Source: Cytophagia bacterium (GTDB taxonomy: Bacteria; Bacteroidota; Bacteroidia; Cytophagales; Cyclobacteriaceae). From it: DNA of 10,241 bases. The notes beneath the pieces are model-generated. The model was not told where the DNA came from. It did not search any database and was given only the letters and a program-made list of their open reading frames with translations. Each line of letters starts with the position of its first letter. Within the stretch, counting starts at the first letter, position 1. A program made the position numbers and the translations under genes. Positions 1 to 6,136 of the stretch are shown here, piece after piece. The stretch spans positions 1 to 10,241 of the forward strand of contig JABXIP010000039.1 in the NCBI GenBank assembly GCA_013373005.1, given 5' to 3'.

Positions 1-354
1 CCTAGTAGAGGAACTGCTCAGTTAGGAGCTGACGCCATGAAAACCTCAGCCGGAGCATTGAACCATATTGCAGTATGCAGGGTAGAAAATCTAAAAACTA
101 CCATCAAAGAAATTCAGGCCAATGGTATCTCTGTCATCGCTTGTTCCGAAAAGGCCAATGATTTGGTTTATGCAGCAGACCTCACGGCTCCTTTGGCCAT
201 CATGATGGGTTCGGAAGAAGATGGCATTTCACCAGAATACCTAAAGCTGGCAAACGGCCACGTAAAACTTCCCATGAACGGACAAATAGAATCGCTCAAT
301 GTATCCGTAGCTACGGGAATTATTATCTATGAAGTTTTAAGACAAAGGGGTTAA
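1..354 (+). CDS. rlmB: 23S rRNA (guanosine-2'-O-)-methyltransferase, RlmB/TrmH (SpoU) family, 3' part only
   Basis: The reading frame is open from the first base, so the gene starts outside the window; 117 C-terminal residues are visible. SpoU-family enzymes transfer a methyl group from S-adenosylmethionine to a ribose 2'-OH, and RlmB modifies a guanosine in domain V of 23S rRNA. The visible part carries the family signatures in order: a KTSAGAL segment (visible residues 14-20), motif 2 as MMGSEEDGIS, where the GSE...GI core contributes to the knotted SAM site, and motif 3 as LPM followed by SLNVSVATGIIIYE near the C-terminus. SPOUT enzymes of this type dimerise through the knot. The N-terminal substrate-recognition domain and motif 1 are not in the window, so RlmB is the best fit but another TrmH paralogue is possible. 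It converges on manC; the 111-base gap holds a strong hairpin. Confidence 0.85.
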   Translation, partial: PSRGTAQLGADAMKTSAGALNHIAVCRVENLKTTIKEIQANGISVIACSEKANDLVYAADLTAPLAIMMGSEEDGISPEYLKLANGHVKLPMNGQIESLNVSVATGIIIYEVLRQRG

Positions 355-388
355 GTCAACCTCTTTTAAGTGGTTCTAATCCCCCTCA

Positions 389-408
389 CCCCCTTTTCAA
401 AAAGGGGG
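389..408. repeat. Perfect 9-bp GC/AT hairpin between convergent rlmB and manC
   Basis: The arm CCCCCTTTT (389-397) is followed by CA and then the exact complement AAAAGGGGG (400-408). It sits in the 111-base gap (355-465) between two genes transcribed toward each other, where a bidirectional terminator would be expected. Neither strand has a clear U-run after the stem, so it is not a textbook intrinsic terminator. A C-rich tract, CCCCCTCA (381-388), lies just upstream on the + strand, and the block resembles dispersed intergenic repeats. Nothing else in the gap looks gene-like. Both terminator and repeat roles are inference. Confidence 0.45.
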
Positions 409-465
409 AAAAGGTTGTGCCAGTTCTTACAATAGCGCCTTAGTATACTTTACTTGAGTAAAAGC

Positions 466-1536
466 TTACCCAAACTGAGCTCCTTTTTCTTTGGCATCGC
501 TTAAGAATTCTCTGAATTTCTTTTCAGCATCCTTCTTACAGATCAATATCACGTTGTCTGACTGAGTCACCAGATAACCATCCAAATCCTGAGCAACGAT
601 AAGGGTCTCTTTTGGGCCTTTGATATAGCAGTTCTTAGAATCGTAAAGCAAAGCAGTGGCATCTACCACATTGTTGTTTTTGTCTTTCTCCTTGGTTTCA
701 TGCAAAGAGTCCCAGCTACCCAAATCTGACCAGTCGAACTCTCCTTTCACCATGTAAACATCTTCCGCCTTTTCCATCACTCCATAGTCAATGGAAATGC
801 TTTTGCATTGCGTATAGGCTTTGTCTATAAAGTCTTGTTCTTCTGAAGTATAGTACTTGCCCTGACCTTCTTCAAAAATCACTGCAATATCTTTCAGGTA
901 CTTGTGGAAAGCATTGGTGATGGTTTCAATAGACCAGATAAAGATTCCTGCATTCCACACAAAGTCACCACTTTCAATAAATTTCTTAGCCAATTCAAGC
1001 TCAGGTTTTTCAGTAAAGGTCTTCACCTTTTTCACCTTGTCTTGCGGGCTGGAGTGATACTGAATATATCCATAGCCGGTTTCGGGTCTACTAGGCACAA
1101 TTCCTAAAGTGATAAGCTTGGAGCTACCCTTCGCAGAGTTTATAGCCGTAGTGAGGTTTTCTTCAAATATGTTCTCCTTGAAAACCACATGGTCTGAAGG
1201 AGCCACAATCATTACTCCTTCGGGATCTTTCTGTTTGATCTTGAAAGCCGGGTATGCTACTGCAGCTGCTGTATTTCTTCCGATTGGCTCCAGCAAAATC
1301 TGATCGTCACTTAGCTCTGGAAGTTGCTCCTTCACCAGGCCGTAATAGCTCTTATTAGTGATTACATAAATGTTGGAGCTCGGACAAATATTAAGGAAGC
1401 GATCGTATGTCATCTGAATCAATGACCTGCCTGTTCCTAATACATCTAAAAATTGTTTGGGTTTATTTGCACGGCTGTAAGGCCAAAATCTACTTCCGAT
1501 TCCGCCTGCCATGATCACTACATAGTTCTGTGTCAT
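466..1536 (-). CDS. manC: Mannose-1-phosphate guanylyltransferase (GDP-mannose pyrophosphorylase)
   Basis: This 356-residue cytosolic enzyme joins mannose-1-phosphate and GTP to give GDP-mannose, the donor for mannose, fucose and related sugars in LPS, capsule and glycoproteins. The nucleotidyltransferase signature is at residues 11-30, with GGIGSRFWPYSR and then KPKQF. Further conserved blocks are EPIGRNTA (83-90), VAPSDHV (111-117, metal-binding Asp), TGYGYIQY (153-160), FTEKP (174-178), VWNAGIFIWS (193-202) and DWSDLGSW (268-275). The length fits the short monofunctional form; the C-terminal phosphomannose-isomerase cupin of the roughly 470-residue bifunctional enzymes is absent. The ATG lies 2 bases after the kdsD stop, so the genes are almost certainly co-transcribed and probably translationally coupled. 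The main uncertainty is that related sugar-phosphate nucleotidyltransferases share the fold, but the motif set favours GDP-mannose. Confidence 0.9.
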   Translation of the reverse strand: MTQNYVVIMAGGIGSRFWPYSRANKPKQFLDVLGTGRSLIQMTYDRFLNICPSSNIYVITNKSYYGLVKEQLPELSDDQILLEPIGRNTAAAVAYPAFKIKQKDPEGVMIVAPSDHVVFKENIFEENLTTAINSAKGSSKLITLGIVPSRPETGYGYIQYHSSPQDKVKKVKTFTEKPELELAKKFIESGDFVWNAGIFIWSIETITNAFHKYLKDIAVIFEEGQGKYYTSEEQDFIDKAYTQCKSISIDYGVMEKAEDVYMVKGEFDWSDLGSWDSLHETKEKDKNNNVVDATALLYDSKNCYIKGPKETLIVAQDLDGYLVTQSDNVILICKKDAEKKFREFLSDAKEKGAQFG

Positions 1537-1538
1537 TT

Positions 1539-2510
1539 TTATACTATTCCTTCGTTAAGAAGATCACTGATGTGCAGAAAACCAACCACTCTATTGTGCT
1601 GATCTACCACGATTAACTGATTGATGTCGAATTGGCGCATCTTATTGAGCGCCCTTAAGGCATACTCCCCTTTGTTAATAGTTTTAGGATTGCTGGTCAT
1701 TACCTCTTTAATGGTAAGAGAAGAAAAATCATCATGTTTTTCCAGCATTCTGCGAAGGTCTCCATCTGTAAAAATACCGACCAATTCTTTTTGGGCATTC
1801 ACTACCGCGGCTGCCCCCAATCGCTTCTTTGAAATTACTAAAATACTGGCTTTAACCAAGTCATTTTCACCAACAATGGGCAATTCATTCTTCGGATAGA
1901 TATCATCTACCTTTAAGTATAGCTGCTTTCCAAGAGCACCGCCCGGGTGGTATTTCGCGAAATCCTCAGTTGAAAAACCTCTGGCCCAAAGAAGACTCAC
2001 TGCTAGTGCATCCCCTACAGCCAAATGAACTGTTGTGCTGGTTGTAGGTGCAAGGTTATTCGGATCTGCCTCTTCATCAATAATCGCTCTGATGGAATAA
2101 TCTGAATGCTTAATCACATAACAGTCGGCATTGCTTACCAATCCAATAATTTTTGCTCCCGTTCTTTTTAACAAAGGAATCAACACCTTGATCTCTTCTG
2201 TATTTCCACTTTTGGAAATACACATCACCATATCCTCTTCTCTAATCATTCCCATATCGCCATGAATGGCGTCTGCAGCATGCATAAACATGGAAGGAGT
2301 TCCGGTAGAATTTAGGGTAGCCACTATTTTATTGGCGATGATGGCACTCTTCCCAACACCGGTTACCACCAGGCGGCCTTTCATGTTGAGAATGTCGTTG
2401 ACAATGGCCTCGAATTCACCATCGATGTAATCGACAACTTTTTTAATGGCATCAGCCTCCTTGAGGAGAGTTTCCTTGGCTATAGTTTGAATATTTTTGC
2501 TTAAATTCAA
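1539..2510 (-). CDS. kdsD: Arabinose-5-phosphate isomerase, KpsF/GutQ family (SIS domain plus two CBS domains)
   Basis: The 323-residue enzyme interconverts ribulose-5-phosphate and arabinose-5-phosphate, the first committed step toward Kdo of the LPS inner core. The SIS domain covers about residues 35-175: GVGKS (51-55), the His-containing stretch H77-AADAIHGD-85, ISKSGNTEE (98-106, the phosphosugar Ser/Thr loop) and APTTST (154-159). HPGGALGK (188-195) closes the catalytic part. Two CBS repeats follow (about 203-262 and 266-323), each with a characteristic GIFTDGDLRR or GFLHISDLL segment. The start appears to be TTG: the codon at 2510-2508 is TTG, an in-frame stop lies five codons upstream, and the next Met is residue 43, inside the SIS fold. 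It is the first gene of a leftward pair with manC and is divergent from recQ. A gutQ or kpsF paralogue cannot be excluded; the reaction call is firm. Confidence 0.9.
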   Translation of the reverse strand: MNLSKNIQTIAKETLLKEADAIKKVVDYIDGEFEAIVNDILNMKGRLVVTGVGKSAIIANKIVATLNSTGTPSMFMHAADAIHGDMGMIREEDMVMCISKSGNTEEIKVLIPLLKRTGAKIIGLVSNADCYVIKHSDYSIRAIIDEEADPNNLAPTTSTTVHLAVGDALAVSLLWARGFSTEDFAKYHPGGALGKQLYLKVDDIYPKNELPIVGENDLVKASILVISKKRLGAAAVVNAQKELVGIFTDGDLRRMLEKHDDFSSLTIKEVMTSNPKTINKGEYALRALNKMRQFDINQLIVVDQHNRVVGFLHISDLLNEGIV

Positions 2511-2523
2511 TTGAAGCGCAGGT

Positions 2524-2531
2524 TAAATTTG
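2524..2531 (+). promoter_or_regulatory. Candidate Bacteroidota -7 box for recQ
   Basis: TAAATTTG fits the TAnnTTTG consensus and lies 52 bases before the recQ ATG. The nearest upstream TTTG (2496-2499) is 24 bases away, longer than usual, so the -33 element is weak. It faces the kdsD box at 2537-2544 only 5 bases away, so polymerase could probably not occupy both at once. Activity is inferred from the motif and position. Confidence 0.4.
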
Positions 2532-2541
2532 TGCGACAAAT
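2527..2541. repeat. Perfect inverted repeat joining the two divergent -7 boxes
   Basis: ATTTGT (2527-2532), spacer GCG and ACAAAT (2536-2541) form an exact dyad in the 73-base region between kdsD and recQ. The arms consist mostly of the facing TTTG ends of the two candidate -7 boxes, so the symmetry may only reflect overlapping promoters. It could also be an operator for a dimeric regulator; no regulator gene is nearby to support that. Confidence 0.4.
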
Positions 2542-2544
2542 ATA
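2537..2544 (-). promoter_or_regulatory. Candidate Bacteroidota -7 box for kdsD-manC
   Basis: On the minus strand this reads TATATTTG, a full match to the phylum's TAnnTTTG -7 consensus. A TTTG lies 16 bases upstream (minus strand), slightly shorter than the usual -33 to -7 spacing. The box ends 26 bases before the TTG start, which would give a leader of about 20 bases. The match is seen directly; promoter activity is inference. Confidence 0.5.
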
Positions 2545-2583
2545 AGTAATGGTCTCATTCCAAATGGGTTTAGACAGATTAAT

Positions 2584-4782
2584 ATGGTAAGTGCAGAAGT
2601 CTTAAGAGCGAAACTTAAAGAAGTTTTCGGCTACGATCAATTCAGAGGAAATCAGGAAAAAATAATTCTAAACTTATTAGCTGGCCATAACACCTTTGTG
2701 ATTATGCCTACGGGTGCCGGTAAATCGATGTGCTACCAAATGCCGGCCATAGTGCAAGAAGGTACTGCCATTGTAATTTCTCCTCTGATTGCCCTCATGA
2801 AGAATCAGGTAGACCAAATGAATGCCGTGGGTATAAAAGCCCGATTCCTTAATTCTACCCTCTCCAAATCAGAGATCAATAAGATTAAAAAAGCAACTTT
2901 GGCAGGAGAGCTAAAACTACTCTATATAGCTCCTGAATCGCTTACCAAAGAAGAGAATGTAGACTTTCTAAGCCAGGCAAAGATTTCCTTCGCAGCCATA
3001 GATGAAGCCCACTGTATTTCCGAATGGGGTCATGACTTTAGGCCTGAGTACCGAAGAATTAAATCCATCATCAACCAGCTGGGAGATATTCCAATCATTG
3101 CACTTACAGCAACGGCTACCCCCAAAGTTCAGCTCGATATTCAGCGGAACCTGCAGATGGAAGATGCCGACTTGTTTAAATCTTCCTTTAACCGCGAAAA
3201 CCTCTACTATGAGGTTCGACCTAAAAAGGGGATCAAGAAACAGCTCATTAAATTCATTCGGGAGAATCAGGGCAAATCAGGAGTTATTTACTGCCTAAGC
3301 AGGAAGAAAGTGGAAGAGATTGCTCAATTCTTACAGGTAAACGGCTTCAAAGCCGCTCCCTACCATGCCGGTTTTGACCCTGCGGTTAGGATGAAGAATC
3401 AAGACGACTTCCTGAATGAAGAGGTAGATGTAATTGTTGCTACCATCGCCTTTGGGATGGGAATTGACAAACCCGATGTTCGATTTGTAATTCACTATGA
3501 TGTTCCGAAATCTTTGGAGGGTTACTATCAGGAAACTGGTCGTGCAGGACGTGATGGACTGGAAGGTCAATGTATTATGTTCTATAGCTACAACGACATT
3601 CTAAAACTTGAGAAGTTCAACAAAGACAAACCGGTTACAGAAAAAGAGAATGCTAAGATTCTTCTGGAAGAAATGTCTTCCTATGCTGAATCTGCAGTTT
3701 GCCGTAGGAAACAGCTGCTCCACTACTTTGGAGAAGAGTATGACGATACGGCTTGCAAGAAAAACGGAATGTGCGATAACTGCCGTTATGATCGGGATAA
3801 GTATGATGGGCAGGATTACGTGCAAATAGTGGTTGAAGCCGTTGAGCAGACCGAACAACGCTTTGGAATGGGTCATTTGGTCAGTGTTATCAGAGGTTCT
3901 TCCAATCAATACGTAAAGAGTTATGGCCATGATAAGCTGCCTGTTTATGGCAAGGGTAAATCAGAGGATGAAGCACTTTGGAAATCAATTGTTCGTCAAA
4001 CTTTACTCAATGAGTTCATTGAGAAAGACATTGAGAATATCGGCACACTTAAGCTTACTCAACGCGGACTTGACTTCCTGAAAAAGCCACATTACGTAGA
4101 ATTCACTAAGGACCTCGATTTTAGCGATGTTGACCAGACTGAGGAAGAAAGCAATGAGACACCAGCTTCTCCAAATGCCGGCAACTCATTCGATAAAGTA
4201 CTCTTCGATTTGCTGAAAGCCGAGAGAAGGAAAATAGCCAAGGAGAAAAACCTCCCTCCTTATGTAATTATTCAAGACCCATCACTTCAAGAGATGGCTA
4301 CAACATACCCAACTACCGATGAAGCCTTGGCCAATGTGAATGGCATTGGTATGGGTAAGGTTCAAAAGTTTGGGCAGTCGTTTCTTAAAATCATCAACCA
4401 ATATGTTCAAGACAATGAGATTGACATTGAAGATGTGGTGGTGATTAAGTCTTCTGGAAATAAGTCGAAAAATAAGATTTACATCATTCAGCAAATCGAT
4501 AGAAAAATAGACTTGGAAGAGGTAGCGGAGCAGAAAGGCTGGAAAATGTCTGACCTCATAGATGAAATGGAAATTATCTGCTTTGCAGGAACCAGACTCA
4601 ATCTTGATTACTATTTAGAGCAAGTAATTGATGAAGACCTTCAGGCAGATATCATCGACTATTTCCTTGACGCTGATTCCGATAGCATCGCTGAAGCCAT
4701 GGACGAATTTGACGGAGAAGACATCACTGAAGATGATATGCGATTGATGCGCATTAAATTCCTCTCCGAACACGCAAATTAA
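2584..4782 (+). CDS. recQ: ATP-dependent DNA helicase RecQ, long Bacteroidota form
   Basis: A 732-residue 3'-5' superfamily 2 helicase for recombination, fork repair and suppression of illegitimate exchange. The helicase core shows Walker A PTGAGKS (42-48), DEAH (140-143) followed by the RecQ aromatic-rich loop ISEWGHDFRPEY (145-156), ALTATAT (173-179), FGMGIDKPDVR (290-300) and QETGRAGRDG (316-325, arginine finger region). The zinc module has Cys373, Cys391, Cys397 and Cys400. An RQC winged-helix region spans about 401-515, and an HRDC domain about 535-612, including NVNGIGMGKVQKFG. A further 100 or so residues (about 625-732) follow; they look helical and end very acidic, and fit the helix-turn-helix-like extension (HTH_40 type) of Bacteroidota RecQ, absent from the roughly 610-residue E. 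coli protein. All catalytic motifs are intact. It is divergent from kdsD, with purD 34 bases downstream. Confidence 0.96.
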   Translation: MVSAEVLRAKLKEVFGYDQFRGNQEKIILNLLAGHNTFVIMPTGAGKSMCYQMPAIVQEGTAIVISPLIALMKNQVDQMNAVGIKARFLNSTLSKSEINKIKKATLAGELKLLYIAPESLTKEENVDFLSQAKISFAAIDEAHCISEWGHDFRPEYRRIKSIINQLGDIPIIALTATATPKVQLDIQRNLQMEDADLFKSSFNRENLYYEVRPKKGIKKQLIKFIRENQGKSGVIYCLSRKKVEEIAQFLQVNGFKAAPYHAGFDPAVRMKNQDDFLNEEVDVIVATIAFGMGIDKPDVRFVIHYDVPKSLEGYYQETGRAGRDGLEGQCIMFYSYNDILKLEKFNKDKPVTEKENAKILLEEMSSYAESAVCRRKQLLHYFGEEYDDTACKKNGMCDNCRYDRDKYDGQDYVQIVVEAVEQTEQRFGMGHLVSVIRGSSNQYVKSYGHDKLPVYGKGKSEDEALWKSIVRQTLLNEFIEKDIENIGTLKLTQRGLDFLKKPHYVEFTKDLDFSDVDQTEEESNETPASPNAGNSFDKVLFDLLKAERRKIAKEKNLPPYVIIQDPSLQEMATTYPTTDEALANVNGIGMGKVQKFGQSFLKIINQYVQDNEIDIEDVVVIKSSGNKSKNKIYIIQQIDRKIDLEEVAEQKGWKMSDLIDEMEIICFAGTRLNLDYYLEQVIDEDLQADIIDYFLDADSDSIAEAMDEFDGEDITEDDMRLMRIKFLSEHAN

Positions 4783-4783
4783 T

Positions 4784-4791
4784 TACCTTTG
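4784..4791 (+). promoter_or_regulatory. Candidate -7 box for purD (and possibly ricT-gldH)
   Basis: TACCTTTG matches TAnnTTTG exactly and begins 2 bases after the recQ stop, 25 bases before the purD ATG, giving a predicted leader of about 20 bases. No good TTG lies at the expected -33 distance, so the upstream half is weak or lost in recQ coding constraint. No comparable box is seen in the 27 bases before ricT, so this promoter may serve all three genes. Activity is inference. Confidence 0.5.
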
Positions 4792-4816
4792 TTGCCTTTA
4801 TTAAAAAGCTGAATAC

Positions 4817-6109
4817 ATGAGAATTCTTGTTTTGGGAAGCGGTGGCAGAGAACATGCCTTTAGCTGGAAAATTGCTCAGAGTCCTAAGTGTGAAGCCCTG
4901 TTTATTGCCCCCGGTAATGCAGGCACCTCCGAAGTCGGAACCAATGTGAACATTGCCGTAACCGATTTTGAAGGAATTGGAAACTTCGTAAAACAAGAAA
5001 AGATCGATTTAGTGGTTGTTGGCCCGGAAGACCCATTGGTCAAGGGAATCACCAACTATTTCAAAAACGACTCTGATTTAGCCCAAGTTGGTTTAGTGGG
5101 TCCTTCGAAAGAAGGCGCTCAACTGGAAGGAAGTAAAGACTTTTCCAAGCAGTTTATGGAAAGGCACCAAGTGCCCACTGCCAAGTCTAAAACCTTTACG
5201 GTTGAAAATCTGGAAGAGGGATTGAACTACGTTTCGAGCCATCCACTACCAGTTGTACTGAAGGCCGATGGTTTGGCAGCAGGTAAAGGAGTAATTATTG
5301 CCGAAACGCATGAACATGCGAGAGAAACGTTAACTGAAATGTTGGTTGACGCCAAGTTCGGTGATGCTTCCAGCCGTGTGGTAATTGAGCAATATCTGGA
5401 TGGCATTGAGCTTTCTGTTTTCGTGCTTACTGATGGCGAAAGCTATAAGATTCTTCCTGAAGCCAAAGATTATAAGAGAATTGGCGAACAAGATACCGGC
5501 TTAAACACTGGTGGAATGGGCGCTGTTACCCCGGTCCCTTTTGCCAATGCAGAGTTTTTACAAAGAGTAGAGGACAGGGTGGTGAAACCAACGGTGAATG
5601 GACTGAAATCTGAAGGTATTGATTACAAAGGATTTATTTTCATTGGGCTCATGAATGTAAATGGCGACCCCTACGTGATTGAATACAATGTAAGAATGGG
5701 TGATCCTGAAACTCAGGTAGTGCTACCTAAAATTAAGTCGGACCTGGTTGATTTATTGGAGGCTACGGCCAAAGTAAATCTTGCCAATACAGATTACACC
5801 ACGCATCCTGAAGCCTTCACCACCGTGGTAATGGTTTCGGGTGGTTATCCGGGAAGCTATCCAAAGGGTCAGGTTATTTCAGGAATTGATGCCGTAGACG
5901 GAGCCACTGTATTCCATGCAGGCACCAAACAAGGTGACCAGAACGAAGTTCGAACGAATGGTGGTCGTGTGCTGGCCATTACAGGAAAAGGTGAGTCGGT
6001 GGAAAAAGCACTGGAAAATGCTTATAATGGTGTCAGCAAAATTTCCTGGCAAGATGAATATCACAGAAGAGATATTGGTCAGGACATTTTAAGATTAATC
6101 AATAATTAA
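4817..6109 (+). CDS. purD: Phosphoribosylamine--glycine ligase (GAR synthetase)
   Basis: A cytosolic ATP-grasp enzyme for the second step of de novo purine synthesis: phosphoribosylamine + glycine + ATP give glycinamide ribonucleotide. The length, 430 residues, is typical of stand-alone bacterial PurD. The N-terminal domain opens with MRILVLGSGGREHAFSW and carries GPEDPL (69-74). The ATP-grasp domain shows the LKADGLAAGKGV loop (148-159), NTGGMGAVTPVPF (230-242) and the metal- and phosphate-binding YNVRMGDPETQ (290-300). The C-terminal domain has NGGRVLAITG (391-400) and HRRDIG (416-421). Every signature is intact. It lies 34 bases after recQ and 27 before the ricT-like gene, in the same direction. 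No purine riboswitch-like structure fits in the short leader, and no other purine gene is in the window. Confidence 0.97.
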   Translation: MRILVLGSGGREHAFSWKIAQSPKCEALFIAPGNAGTSEVGTNVNIAVTDFEGIGNFVKQEKIDLVVVGPEDPLVKGITNYFKNDSDLAQVGLVGPSKEGAQLEGSKDFSKQFMERHQVPTAKSKTFTVENLEEGLNYVSSHPLPVVLKADGLAAGKGVIIAETHEHARETLTEMLVDAKFGDASSRVVIEQYLDGIELSVFVLTDGESYKILPEAKDYKRIGEQDTGLNTGGMGAVTPVPFANAEFLQRVEDRVVKPTVNGLKSEGIDYKGFIFIGLMNVNGDPYVIEYNVRMGDPETQVVLPKIKSDLVDLLEATAKVNLANTDYTTHPEAFTTVVMVSGGYPGSYPKGQVISGIDAVDGATVFHAGTKQGDQNEVRTNGGRVLAITGKGESVEKALENAYNGVSKISWQDEYHRRDIGQDILRLINN

Positions 6110-6136
6110 GGTCTAAAGCCGTTAGGCAATACATAT

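Noticed and set aside
449..462. TTTACT-TG-AGTAAA stem just after the manC stop, as a terminator
   Set aside because: Only six A/T-rich pairs with a two-base loop and no U-run after it; too weak to call.
904..1303. Plus-strand frames of 67 and 64 codons within manC
   Set aside because: Both are antisense to strongly conserved manC motifs and have no recognisable features of their own.
3331..3930. Minus-strand frames of 79 and 109 codons inside recQ
   Set aside because: They lie opposite the intact helicase motif V/VI and zinc-module coding region; shadow frames.
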